64,000 nucleotides of DNA, taken from Afipia birgiae 34632. Lineage in GTDB: Bacteria; Pseudomonadota; Alphaproteobacteria; Rhizobiales; Xanthobacteraceae. The notes below the pieces were generated by a model. It saw only the letters and a program-made list of their open reading frames with translations, was not told the DNA's origin and made no database searches. The first letter of the stretch is position 1; each line of letters starts with the position of its first letter. Positions 9,859 through 18,000 of the stretch are shown here, piece by piece. Where the stretch lies: the NCBI RefSeq assembly GCF_000308295.2, contig NZ_HG326652.1, forward strand, positions 2,638,818 through 2,702,817, read 5' to 3'. The translations under genes were made by a program, and so were the position numbers.

Positions 9859-10158
9859 ATGATTGTCGTGACCGGAGACGCCATCGCCAAGCCTGAAACA
9901 TTCGACGAAGTTCGCAGGCTAAGCCTGGAGCATGTTCATCGCTCGCGCACGGAACCCGGCTGCATTTCGCATGCCGTGCATATCGATTGTGAAAATCCGC
10001 TACGCTTCGTGTTCGTCGAGCAATGGGTTGATGGGCGAGCCTTGATGGCTCACTTTCAGGTGCCGGCATCTCGCGAATTCGTGAAGGCGCTGCGGGGCAT
10101 GCTGTCCGAGCCCTCCACGATCCAGATCTATGATGCGGCGTCGTTACAGATGCCCTAG
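9859..10158 (+). CDS. Putative quinol monooxygenase (ABM domain)
   Basis: A 99-residue protein with the antibiotic biosynthesis monooxygenase fold, a small dimeric alpha-beta barrel. Seen: the N-terminal strand MIVVTGDAIAKP, a helix rich in basic residues (about 14-32), the EPGCISHAVHID turn, then FVFVEQWVDGRALMAHF, the usual family core. ATG at 9859 follows GGGAGAGAC. It lies downstream of the glyoxylate operon and meets the SDR gene tail to tail. Substrate unknown; it may act on quinols or remove reactive aldehydes. Confidence 0.75.
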   Translation: MIVVTGDAIAKPETFDEVRRLSLEHVHRSRTEPGCISHAVHIDCENPLRFVFVEQWVDGRALMAHFQVPASREFVKALRGMLSEPSTIQIYDAASLQMP

Positions 10159-10185
10159 CTCACAGTTCTGACGACGCCCGAGGCA

Positions 10186-10959
10186 TCAATCCGCCGTCCA
10201 TCCACCGTCGATCATGAGCGAGGAGCCCGTCATCAGCGCTGACGCATCGCCGGCGAGGAAGACGATCGCCCCCATCAGATCTTCAACGGTACCGAGGCGC
10301 CCGAGCTTGATCTTTGAGAGCACACTTTCCTTGAACGCAGCATTCTCGAAGAACGGCCTTGTCATCGGCGTCTCGATGAAGGTCGGACATAGTGTGTTCA
10401 CGCGAATGCCTTGCGGAGCAAGGTCAATCGCCATCGCCTTGGAGAAGCCTTCCATCGCCCACTTCGACGCGCAGTAAAGCGATCGGTTGGCGCCGCCGAC
10501 ATGCCCCATCTGCGACGACATATTGATGATCGAGCCACGAGCGCCCGCCGCAAGCATCCGCTTGGCGACGGATTGTGCTGCAAAGTACGCCGCACGCACG
10601 TTCAGGTTCATCACCGCATCGAAATCCTCAACCGGCACATCGGTGAAGGGATTGGGCCGGTTAGTCCCCGCATTATTGACGAAAGCGTGAAATGGCTCCC
10701 GCGCGTCAATCGCCGCGCGGAAGGCCGCCACGTTCGTCACATCAAGGGCGAGCGTATCCGCCGCAAAGCCCTTCTTGTTTAGCGCCGCTGCCGCTTCGTC
10801 GATCTCGCTCGTGGTACGTGCGCACAACGTGACATGCGCACCTGCTTCCGCCAGCGCCGCAGCCGCCGCGAGGCCGATGCCACGACCTGCTCCGGTGACC
10901 AAGGCACGCCGGCCATCAAGCCGGAAGGTCGGCGTTGCCGGCAGCGACTGGCCGCTCAT
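10186..10959 (-). CDS. Short-chain dehydrogenase/reductase
   Basis: Classical SDR of 257 residues: NAD(P) motif TGAGRGIG at 22-29, NNAG at 95-98, catalytic S148/S149, Y162 and K166 (YCASK), and the C-terminal [10 protein letters not shown]. It oxidises or reduces an alcohol/ketone of unknown identity. It is the last gene of the long minus-strand catabolic train, and its start overlaps the HisD-like gene by four bases (ATGA). The SDR plus HisD-like pair recalls the dihydroxypropanesulfonate oxidation genes hpsO/hpsN, but no sulfolyase is present, so I do not assign that role. Confidence 0.88.
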   Translation of the reverse strand: MSGQSLPATPTFRLDGRRALVTGAGRGIGLAAAAALAEAGAHVTLCARTTSEIDEAAAALNKKGFAADTLALDVTNVAAFRAAIDAREPFHAFVNNAGTNRPNPFTDVPVEDFDAVMNLNVRAAYFAAQSVAKRMLAAGARGSIINMSSQMGHVGGANRSLYCASKWAMEGFSKAMAIDLAPQGIRVNTLCPTFIETPMTRPFFENAAFKESVLSKIKLGRLGTVEDLMGAIVFLAGDASALMTGSSLMIDGGWTAD

Positions 10960-12263
10960 TCCGCGGCGCTCGCATAGGGCACGTTGCGTCTACCATAACG
11001 CCGGACGCGAACATTAGCCTGCTCGGCATGACCAGCGAAGCCTTCCAGCATGCAGAGGCGCGAACAATATTCGCCGATCATGGCAGATGCCTCGTCCGTC
11101 AGGACGCGCTGATAAGTCACGGTCTTGAGAAATTTTCCGACCCACAACCCGCCAGTGTAGCGTGCTGCCTTGTTGGTCGGCAGGGTGTGGTTGGTGCCAA
11201 TCACCTTGTCGCCGTAAGCCACGTTGGTTCGCGATCCCAGAAACAAAGCGCCGTAGTTGGTCATGTTCTTCAGGAAGTAATCCGGATCCTGGGTCATCAC
11301 CTGCACGTGCTCGGAGGCTATGCGGTCCGCTTCCTTCACCATTTCCTCTTCGGAATCGCAGACAATTACTTCGCCATAGTCTTCCCACGCCTTGGCCGCG
11401 ACGGCCCCGGTCGGCAAAATCTTCAGGAGGCGTTCGATTTCCGCCATGGTCTCGCGTGCGAGCTTCTCGGAGTTGGTGAGCAGAATCGCCGGGGAATTCG
11501 GCCCGTGCTCGGCCTGCCCGAGCAAATCGGTCGCGCATATCTCGCCGTCCGCGGTTTCATCAGCGATCACCAGCGTTTCGGTTGGGCCCGCGAACAAATC
11601 GATCCCGACGCGCCCGTAAAGCTGACGCTTCGCTTCCGCCACGAATGCATTGCCCGGTCCAACCAGCATGTCGACCGGTGCGATCGACGCTGTCCCGATC
11701 GCCATCGCACCGACAGCCTGAATGCCGCCGAGGCAATAGATGACATCCGCACCTGCAAGATGCTGCGCGGCAACAATGGCCGGAGCCGGCTTGCCCTGGA
11801 ACGGTGGCGCACAGGTGATGATGCGCGAGACACCGGCAACCTTTGCGGTGATGACCGACATATGCGCAGATGCCAGCAGCGGATACTTGCCGCCGGGGAC
11901 GTAGCAACCGACGGAGTTGACCGGAATATTCTTGTGACCAAGAACGACACCCGGCAGCGTCTCGACCTCGACATCCTTCATCGCATCGCGTTGATGCTGA
12001 GCGAAATTGCGGACCTGCTCCTGAGCGAACTTGATGTCATCGATGTTCCGCCTGGACAATTGCCCAACGCAATCCTTGATCTCGGCATCAGTCAGCCGGT
12101 AGTCCTTGCGATCCCACTGGTCGAACTTCACCGACAGTTCCCGAACCGCGTCATCGCCACGCTTCTCGATGTCCGCAAGAATCCCTTCAACTGAGGTGCG
12201 GACCTTTGAATCGTCCTCAGCCCGTTGAGCAGCGTCGCGGCTACGCTTGAGATACTTCGCCAT
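10956..12263 (-). CDS. Histidinol-dehydrogenase-like dehydrogenase (catabolic paralogue)
   Basis: 435-residue member of the HisD family, Zn-dependent enzymes that oxidise an alcohol to a carboxylate in two NAD-linked steps. Residues matching the Zn ligands and catalytic pair of HisD are present: Q and H in [13 protein letters not shown], the EH pair in IASEHVQV, D in [11 protein letters not shown] and H in EGFAGHAEQ. No other his gene is nearby; the neighbours are an SDR, a cyclase-family hydrolase and an importer. It is therefore more likely a catabolic relative such as HpsN than the biosynthetic enzyme. Substrate not determinable. Confidence 0.82.
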   Translation of the reverse strand: MAKYLKRSRDAAQRAEDDSKVRTSVEGILADIEKRGDDAVRELSVKFDQWDRKDYRLTDAEIKDCVGQLSRRNIDDIKFAQEQVRNFAQHQRDAMKDVEVETLPGVVLGHKNIPVNSVGCYVPGGKYPLLASAHMSVITAKVAGVSRIITCAPPFQGKPAPAIVAAQHLAGADVIYCLGGIQAVGAMAIGTASIAPVDMLVGPGNAFVAEAKRQLYGRVGIDLFAGPTETLVIADETADGEICATDLLGQAEHGPNSPAILLTNSEKLARETMAEIERLLKILPTGAVAAKAWEDYGEVIVCDSEEEMVKEADRIASEHVQVMTQDPDYFLKNMTNYGALFLGSRTNVAYGDKVIGTNHTLPTNKAARYTGGLWVGKFLKTVTYQRVLTDEASAMIGEYCSRLCMLEGFAGHAEQANVRVRRYGRRNVPYASAAE

Positions 12264-12278
12264 CAGATTTCTCCGCGA

Positions 12279-13229
12279 TTACTTGATTGCCTGAGGATTG
12301 ATCGGCGATCCGGCTGCGCCCGGCAAATGCATCGGCGGTGCAGCGAAGAAGAATTCATAGATCTTATCTTCTGCGCAATCTTCCGCCAATTCCTTCAGAT
12401 AGAAGATTTCGCCCATGGAAATCCCGATCGCCGGGATCACCACCCAGTGCCAGGGCTGATTGGCCTCGTTGGTCTCGTTCGGGCGGACTTCGCATCCCCA
12501 GGTATCGGTACAGATCGCAGCGATGTCCTTCTCGCGAATCCAATAACAAGTCTCAAATGCCATGCCGGGTGCATCGCCACCCGCGTAGCCCGACCAATCC
12601 TTCTTCTTCAGGCAGCGCTCCTGGTGGCCGGTGCGAACAATCACGAAGTCACCCTTGCGAATTTCGACGCCCTGCCTTTTGGCGCAGGCATCGAGGTCCG
12701 CATTGGTGATGGCGTAGCCGTCGTCGAGCGATTCAACGCCCTTGAACCGGGCAACATCGAGCAACACTCCGCGGCCTGCCATCTTGTCGCGGGTGTGCTC
12801 GATACCAAGTTTCTTCGCGCCGCGCGCGTCGACCAGCTTGGCATCATAGCCGTTGTACATCTTGTCATTGAGGAAGATGTGGCAGAGAGCGTCCCACTGC
12901 GTCGATGCCTGACAAGGCATGTTGATCGCATCGTCGGCATAGCGCAGATAGGGTGATGGGATGTCCTGATTCCCTGCCGCAGCATCGGTGCCCGTCGCCA
13001 GCATGGTATGAATCGGGTTCCACCGGCCTCCGAACAATCCCGACTGGATAGGCTCTTTCAGCGAAAGCCCCAACGAGAAGACCTTACCCTTCTTGATCAG
13101 CTTGCCCGCGTTAATGACATCTTCAGACGTGACGTTGTTAAGCGTCCCGATCTGGTCGTCCGCGCCCCAACGGCCCCAGTTTGAGAGCTTCTTGGCGGCT
13201 TCATAGATCGCGGCTCTGTCGACTTTCAT
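12279..13229 (-). CDS. Cyclase-family (kynurenine-formamidase-like) hydrolase
   Basis: 316-residue protein of the cyclase/metal-dependent hydrolase superfamily, whose members open amide or lactone rings or remove formyl groups. Seen: the N-terminal NWGRWGADDQIGTLN and the metal-site region STQWDALCHIF. The canonical motif there is HxGTHxDxPxHF, so this protein has Gln where the second His would be. I believe that is common in this subfamily, but metal use is then uncertain. An operator-like palindrome (13249-13266) lies 20 bp upstream of ATG, so the gene may have its own promoter. Confidence 0.8.
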   Translation of the reverse strand: MKVDRAAIYEAAKKLSNWGRWGADDQIGTLNNVTSEDVINAGKLIKKGKVFSLGLSLKEPIQSGLFGGRWNPIHTMLATGTDAAAGNQDIPSPYLRYADDAINMPCQASTQWDALCHIFLNDKMYNGYDAKLVDARGAKKLGIEHTRDKMAGRGVLLDVARFKGVESLDDGYAITNADLDACAKRQGVEIRKGDFVIVRTGHQERCLKKKDWSGYAGGDAPGMAFETCYWIREKDIAAICTDTWGCEVRPNETNEANQPWHWVVIPAIGISMGEIFYLKELAEDCAEDKIYEFFFAAPPMHLPGAAGSPINPQAIK

Positions 13230-13248
13230 GATGATGCCCTTCTGTTTT

Positions 13249-13266
13249 ATTTATCGATCGATAATT
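13249..13266. promoter_or_regulatory. Palindrome ATTTATC-GATC-GATAATT (shared operator, copy 1)
   Basis: Inverted repeat with 7-bp arms (one mismatch) and a 4-bp spacer, containing the perfect 14-bp palindrome TTATCGATCGATAA. It lies 20 bp upstream of the cyclase-family gene. Similar sites occur at 21835-21852 and 29086-29103 ahead of other operons of the same region. Confidence 0.6.
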
Positions 13267-13300
13267 TTATGGACGAGCGAATGTCTCGGCAGCCCTTGGG

Positions 13301-14005
13301 CTAGACCGAGCAATAGCGCTCCTTGATTTCGTCGTCGGCCAGCAGAGCGGCGGCGGTCGCATGATGCACGACAGAGCCTTGATCCAGCACGTAGGCACGA
13401 TCGGCGATATCGAGCGCCAGTTCCACGTTCTGTTCGACAAGCAGAATGGTCGTCCCTTCCGATTTCATCTTGCGGAACAGTTCGAACATTTCATCGACCA
13501 GTACCGGCATGATGCCTTCGGAGGGCTCATCAAGCATGATGAGATCCGGCCGGGCGATCATGGCGCGCGCAATCGCGAGCATCTGTTGCTCGCCGCCGGA
13601 CATTGTGACGGCTTCCTGATCCAGCCGCTCCGCCAGTCGTGGAAAAATTTCGGCGATCTGCGCGATACGCCGAACCTCGTCCTTCTTGTCAGGCGACGCG
13701 ACGAGGCCGAGCCGCAGGTTTTCCCGCACGGTCAGTCCCTGAACGATCCGGCGCTCCTCAGGGACATAAGCCAGTCCCAGGCCGAATCGGACATGCGCCG
13801 GCTCGCCAAGCACTTCCTTGCCCTTGAACGTCACCGAACCCCGCGTTTTGTCCAGAAGGCCGATGATCGACTTCAGGGTTGTGGTCTTGCCGGCCCCGTT
13901 ACGGCCGATCAGACAAACGATCTCGCCCTTGTTCACCTCAAGGCCAATGTCCTGCAGCACATGGCTGGCGCCGTACCATGAGTTGAGATTTTCGACACGC
14001 AACAT
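13301..14005 (-). CDS. ABC transporter ATP-binding protein, branched-chain amino acid type (LivF-like)
   Basis: One of two ATPases of an importer of the HAAT family. Walker A GRNGAGKTT, signature MSGGEQQ and Walker B LIMLDEPSEG are intact. ATG at 14005 is chosen because the protein then starts MLRVENLNSWYG, normal for LivF, and leaves a 4-bp gap to livG; the longer in-frame reading overlaps livG. 234 residues is the usual length. The operon suggests the cargo feeds the adjacent catabolic enzymes rather than being leucine. Confidence 0.93.
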   Translation of the reverse strand: MLRVENLNSWYGASHVLQDIGLEVNKGEIVCLIGRNGAGKTTTLKSIIGLLDKTRGSVTFKGKEVLGEPAHVRFGLGLAYVPEERRIVQGLTVRENLRLGLVASPDKKDEVRRIAQIAEIFPRLAERLDQEAVTMSGGEQQMLAIARAMIARPDLIMLDEPSEGIMPVLVDEMFELFRKMKSEGTTILLVEQNVELALDIADRAYVLDQGSVVHHATAAALLADDEIKERYCSV

Positions 14006-14009
14006 CGCT

Positions 14010-14777
14010 CTAGTGCTCCCGCTGGCCAAGATAGACCCGCTTGACCTGCTCGTTCTGGCGGACTTCGGTCGGCGTTCCTTGTGCAAGCAGCTCGCCGTGG
14101 TGAAGTACGAGCACCCTGTCGCTGATACCCATCACGAGCTTCATCTTGTGCTCGACCAGAATGACGGTGCGTTCCTGGGCGAGCTTAACAATGAGGTCCA
14201 TCATTACGCGCGTCTCTTCAGGACTCATTCCTGCAGTCGGCTCGTCCAGCAGCAACAGGCGCGGGTTGCTCGCCAGAGCCATGCCGATTTCGAGCGCGCG
14301 TTGCTCGCCGTGCGCGAGTTCCTTCGCGAGCCGCTCGCGACGATCCCACAACCCGACCTGTGCAAGCAACGCGTCGGCCCTTTCGACAAGGCCCGGAAGT
14401 TTGGCCCGTGGCCGCCAGATATCGTAACGCGAAACAAATGCCTGAAGCCCGACGCGAACGTTCTCACGCGTCGTCAGCTGCGGGAATACGTTGGTAATCT
14501 GGAAGGACTTTGCGATGCCCATATGTGCGAATTCGTGCTGCGCAATATTGGTGACGTCGCGTCCTTCGAACTCGACCTTGCCGGTGGACGGAGGAAAAGC
14601 GCCTGACAACAGATTGAAATAGGTGCTCTTCCCGGCGCCGTTCGGCCCAATAATAGATGTGATCGCGTTCCGCGAGAACTCGGCAGAGATATTGCTCAGG
14701 GCGACGAATTTCCCGAACGATTTACTCACACCGGTAGTGCGCAGAATAACCTGCGAGGATGTGTCTACCGACGTCAT
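14010..14777 (-). CDS. ABC transporter ATP-binding protein (LivG-like)
   Basis: Second ATPase of the HAAT importer, 255 residues. Walker A is GPNGAGKST, the signature region reads [12 protein letters not shown] (the H-for-S/G form common in LivG) and Walker B is [15 protein letters not shown]. Its start overlaps the permease gene by four bases, so translation is probably coupled. Confidence 0.93.
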   Translation of the reverse strand: MTSVDTSSQVILRTTGVSKSFGKFVALSNISAEFSRNAITSIIGPNGAGKSTYFNLLSGAFPPSTGKVEFEGRDVTNIAQHEFAHMGIAKSFQITNVFPQLTTRENVRVGLQAFVSRYDIWRPRAKLPGLVERADALLAQVGLWDRRERLAKELAHGEQRALEIGMALASNPRLLLLDEPTAGMSPEETRVMMDLIVKLAQERTVILVEHKMKLVMGISDRVLVLHHGELLAQGTPTEVRQNEQVKRVYLGQREH

Positions 14778-15760
14778 TTATTGACCCACTTCAAGATCGT
14801 TCCCCAGATGCCTGCCGGGAAGAACAGGACGCAGATCATAAAGACCGCGCCCACGAACAGCTGCCAGTGGACGGTCCAGATCGAGACCAGATTCTCAAGC
14901 AACAGGAAAACCGCAGCCCCGACGAACGGGCCGAAGAACGTGCCCATTCCTCCCAGCAGCGACATCATCACCACCATGCCCGATGTCTCGATATGCAAGA
15001 TCTCGATCGGTACGATGGACAGATGGAGCGCCATCAGCGCTCCGGCGAGGCCGCAGAATGCACCGGAGAGGATGAATGTAATGAGCCGCGTTCGCGTCAC
15101 GTCATATCCGGAGGCACGCGCCCGCGCTTCGTTCTCCCGGATGGCTTCGATTACGGCGCCAAACGACGACGCCAGAATCCGCGACAGCATGAACAACGCC
15201 AGGATGACAAACACCGCAACGACATAATAACGGGTCAGCGGATCGATGAAGTCGAGCTTCAGACCGAATATGTCAATGACGCGAACGTTGATTCCGCGCA
15301 GACCGTTCTCGCCACCGGTCCAATCGACCGCCTGATAGAAGATATAAAAGACGCATTGCGACAGCGCCATCGTCACCATAGCGAAGTAGATGCCGCGGGT
15401 ACGGATCGCCAACGCGCCGATCGCAGCAGCCATCACAGCGCCGCCAATAATTCCGACCACAATGGCGAGATACCACGGCAACCCGAAATGAACGATTGCG
15501 ATACCGCAGAGATAGGAGCCGGTTCCAAACAATGCTGCGTGCCCGAACGACAGCAGTCCGAGATATCCGAACAGCAAATTGAAACCGAGTGCGTAGAGTC
15601 CATAGATCAAGATGTTCACGGCCAATGCCGTGAACGGCATTACCAAGGGAAACACCAGTACGAAAATGCTGGCAAGGATCGCCCGATGACGCTTGGCGAA
15701 ATCGAACCAACTCGCCGAAGCAACGCCCGGCTGCGTCAGGGTCTGTGAAAGTTCATTCAT
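14774..15760 (-). CDS. ABC transporter permease (LivM-like)
   Basis: 328-residue inner-membrane permease with many hydrophobic segments and the LivM hallmark YGLYALGFNLLFGYLGLLSFGHAALFG at about 73-99. A cytoplasmic loop, IEAIRENEARARASGYDV, is the usual contact with the ATPase. Upstream neighbour livH is 13 bp away. Together with LivH it forms the translocation pore. Confidence 0.93.
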   Translation of the reverse strand: MNELSQTLTQPGVASASWFDFAKRHRAILASIFVLVFPLVMPFTALAVNILIYGLYALGFNLLFGYLGLLSFGHAALFGTGSYLCGIAIVHFGLPWYLAIVVGIIGGAVMAAAIGALAIRTRGIYFAMVTMALSQCVFYIFYQAVDWTGGENGLRGINVRVIDIFGLKLDFIDPLTRYYVVAVFVILALFMLSRILASSFGAVIEAIRENEARARASGYDVTRTRLITFILSGAFCGLAGALMALHLSIVPIEILHIETSGMVVMMSLLGGMGTFFGPFVGAAVFLLLENLVSIWTVHWQLFVGAVFMICVLFFPAGIWGTILKWVNK

Positions 15761-15773
15761 TGTTTTACTCGCC

Positions 15774-16658
15774 TCAGCTCATGAGCCCGGCACGGCCGAA
15801 GAAGCCCTGCGGACGGACGAGAAGAACTACTGCCATCAAGGCAAAAATCGAAACCTTGGCCATTTCGGGCGCGAACAGCGACGTCATGCTGACGACCACG
15901 CCAACGAGAAGGCCAGCAATGACTGCGCCTCCGATCGAGCCCATGCCGCCGACAACTGTCACGACAAACGCCTCGGCAAGAATCGTCGCTCCCATTTCGG
16001 GAATAACGCCTTGCAGCGGCGCGGCAAGAAGCCCGGCCAATGCCGCAATACCGGAACCGATGCCGAAAACAAACAGCCAGACCCGCGAGACGTTGACGCC
16101 AAGCACGCGGACGATCTGCGGATCACGCGCACCCGCACGGATGATCAGGCCGAAGCTTGTACGCTCGAGGAAAAGCCAGAGACCCAGAAGAACAGCTGCC
16201 GCGATACCGATGACGAACAAGCGATAGAGTGGGAAGTATCCGACGCCTATGTTCACCGCACCTTGCAGGATCTCAGGCGTATCGAACGGATAGCCGCTCT
16301 TGCCGAAGGCAATACGAACGAGCTCGACCATCACATAGCTCAGACCGAATGTCAGAAGCAGCGGATAATCAATGCCGCGGCCATACAGCGGCCGGATCAA
16401 GAACCGCTCGACAACGAGACCGACGGTGCCAACGATCAATGGGACCGCGATGAGGCAAAGCCAGAAATTTCCTCCCAGCGAGAGAAGGAAAAGTCCGACA
16501 TATGCGCCGACCATATAGAAGGCACCGTGCGCGAAGTTCACAACGGTCAACATGCCGAAGATCAGCGACAACCCAATGGCGAACAGCACATAGATCGCGC
16601 CGAGCGCCAGACCGGTGAACAATTGCAACGCGATCAGATCGAAACTCAAACCGGCCAT
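15774..16658 (-). CDS. ABC transporter permease (LivH-like)
   Basis: 294-residue inner-membrane permease, LivH type: GAIYVLFAIGLSLIFGMLTVVNFAHGAFYM near the N terminus (about 20-50) and a C-terminal half with GGMGSIGGAVIAGLLVG. It follows the binding-protein gene after a 59-bp gap that holds a strong hairpin (16674-16702). Confidence 0.93.
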   Translation of the reverse strand: MAGLSFDLIALQLFTGLALGAIYVLFAIGLSLIFGMLTVVNFAHGAFYMVGAYVGLFLLSLGGNFWLCLIAVPLIVGTVGLVVERFLIRPLYGRGIDYPLLLTFGLSYVMVELVRIAFGKSGYPFDTPEILQGAVNIGVGYFPLYRLFVIGIAAAVLLGLWLFLERTSFGLIIRAGARDPQIVRVLGVNVSRVWLFVFGIGSGIAALAGLLAAPLQGVIPEMGATILAEAFVVTVVGGMGSIGGAVIAGLLVGVVVSMTSLFAPEMAKVSIFALMAVVLLVRPQGFFGRAGLMS

Positions 16659-16673
16659 GGATATCTCCAGAGA

Positions 16674-16702
16674 GGACGCGCGCCCATGATGGACGCGCGT
16701 CC
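16674..16702 (-). promoter_or_regulatory. Intercistronic hairpin between the binding protein and permease genes
   Basis: GGACGCGCG and CGCGCGTCC form a perfect 9-bp stem with an 11-base loop and no T tract. Such hairpins after binding-protein genes often protect the upstream mRNA, so that more binding protein than permease is made. That role is inferred from position. Confidence 0.5.
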
Positions 16703-16717
16703 GTTAGTTCAAATGGT

Positions 16718-17965
16718 TCAGGACTTGTGGCCGAGCGCTTCGCAGGTGCGCAGGTTCTTTTCGGTCGGCTCCTCGGTGGCGAGGACCTTGAAAACGTCGG
16801 CATCGCCCTTCTCAGGGTTCGATTTAGACTCGATGATGAGAACCGACTGCACTGCCTGATGGTCGCATTTGCGATAGTACTCAGGGCCCTTGTAATAGTC
16901 GTACTTAAGCGCTTCGACGGCCTCAATGACCTTGTCGGTGTCAGTGGTGCCAGCTGCCTTGGCCCCCATCAGCAAGGTCTTCACGCCGGCATAGCCCAGC
17001 GCGCCGTAATCCGACGGCACCTTTCCACCGTGCATCTTGCGGAAGCGGTCGTTGAACGCCTTCGCAGACGCAACCTTGTCTTCGATACCCCAGTAATACG
17101 AGGTTCCACCGATGACGCCCTCGAATGCCTGCGCTCCAGCGGCAATGCGACCGGTATAAAGCAGGATCGGAGCAACGATCTTCATGCTCTTCTTCATACC
17201 GAAGTCGGTGGCCTGCTTGAGCGCGATCTGCTGGTCACGGCCGAAGTTGCTGATGACGAGGATGTCCGGCTTCAACGCCTGGATACGCGGCAGCAGGGCC
17301 GAGAAGTCTGTTGTGCCGAGCGGATGACGAATATCGACGAGACTTTCAACGCCAAATGCCTTTCCGGCCTCCTGGAAGCCGCGCACCATCTCATGGCCGT
17401 AGGCATAGTCCGCCGTGAGGAACGCGACCTTCTTGCCAAATTTCGGAAACGCATAACGTCCGACGGCGCCCGCGGTCAGGTGCGGCGTGAGTGCTTCGTG
17501 GAACGTGTACTTGCTGAAATCCTTGACCTCGTTGATTTCATCGGACTGGCTGATCGAGTTGTAAATGGTCTTTCGTTCCTTGGTGACATTGTTCACGGCG
17601 AGCTGAACCGACGCAGACAGGCTGCCGACGATGAAGTTGACCTTTTCCTTCTCGATCAGTTCCAGCGTACGGGTCGCCGCCTCGCCCGGATTGAGCTTGT
17701 CGTCGCGTACGAGCAACTCGGCCTTCCGGCCGTTGAGGCCGCCAGCTTCATTGAATTCAGCGATGGCAACTTCAGCCGCACGCACCTGATCTTGCGCTTC
17801 GGTGCCGTATGGACCGGTCAGCGGGACCGGAAATCCGACCTTAATCGTCGCTTCCTGCGCCTGAAGCAGATTAATACGAAACGGCGAGGCCGCCAGAACA
17901 GCGCCGGCGCTAGCGGTTGTCAGCAAGCGGCGGCGAGAGATGGAACCTGTCGTCTTGTTAGCCAT
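16718..17965 (-). CDS. ABC transporter substrate-binding protein (LivK-like, Tat signal)
   Basis: 415-residue periplasmic binding protein of the Leu/Ile/Val-binding family (VGFPVPLTGPYGTEAQDQVRAAEVAIAEF). The N terminus has a twin-arginine signal, SRRRLLTTASAGAVLAAS, unlike the simple Sec signal of the second binding protein at 50.5 kb. ATG at 17965 is chosen: GGAGG lies five bases before it and the longer reading needs TTG. It lies 35 bp after the molybdenum subunit gene, so hydroxylase and importer are probably co-transcribed. Ligand unknown. Confidence 0.92.
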   Translation of the reverse strand: MANKTTGSISRRRLLTTASAGAVLAASPFRINLLQAQEATIKVGFPVPLTGPYGTEAQDQVRAAEVAIAEFNEAGGLNGRKAELLVRDDKLNPGEAATRTLELIEKEKVNFIVGSLSASVQLAVNNVTKERKTIYNSISQSDEINEVKDFSKYTFHEALTPHLTAGAVGRYAFPKFGKKVAFLTADYAYGHEMVRGFQEAGKAFGVESLVDIRHPLGTTDFSALLPRIQALKPDILVISNFGRDQQIALKQATDFGMKKSMKIVAPILLYTGRIAAGAQAFEGVIGGTSYYWGIEDKVASAKAFNDRFRKMHGGKVPSDYGALGYAGVKTLLMGAKAAGTTDTDKVIEAVEALKYDYYKGPEYYRKCDHQAVQSVLIIESKSNPEKGDADVFKVLATEEPTEKNLRTCEALGHKS

Positions 17966-18000
17966 GTATTCCTCCAAGGTTGATGTTCTTTGTTGTGCGA

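Noticed and set aside
10935-12194. Long open frame (419 codons) on the plus strand opposite the HisD-like gene
   Set aside because: It is the antisense shadow of a clear gene on the other strand; composition is Arg/His-rich and no domain is recognisable.
16727-17983. 418-codon plus-strand frame opposite the LivK-like gene
   Set aside because: Antisense shadow, no homology I recognise, no ribosome site.
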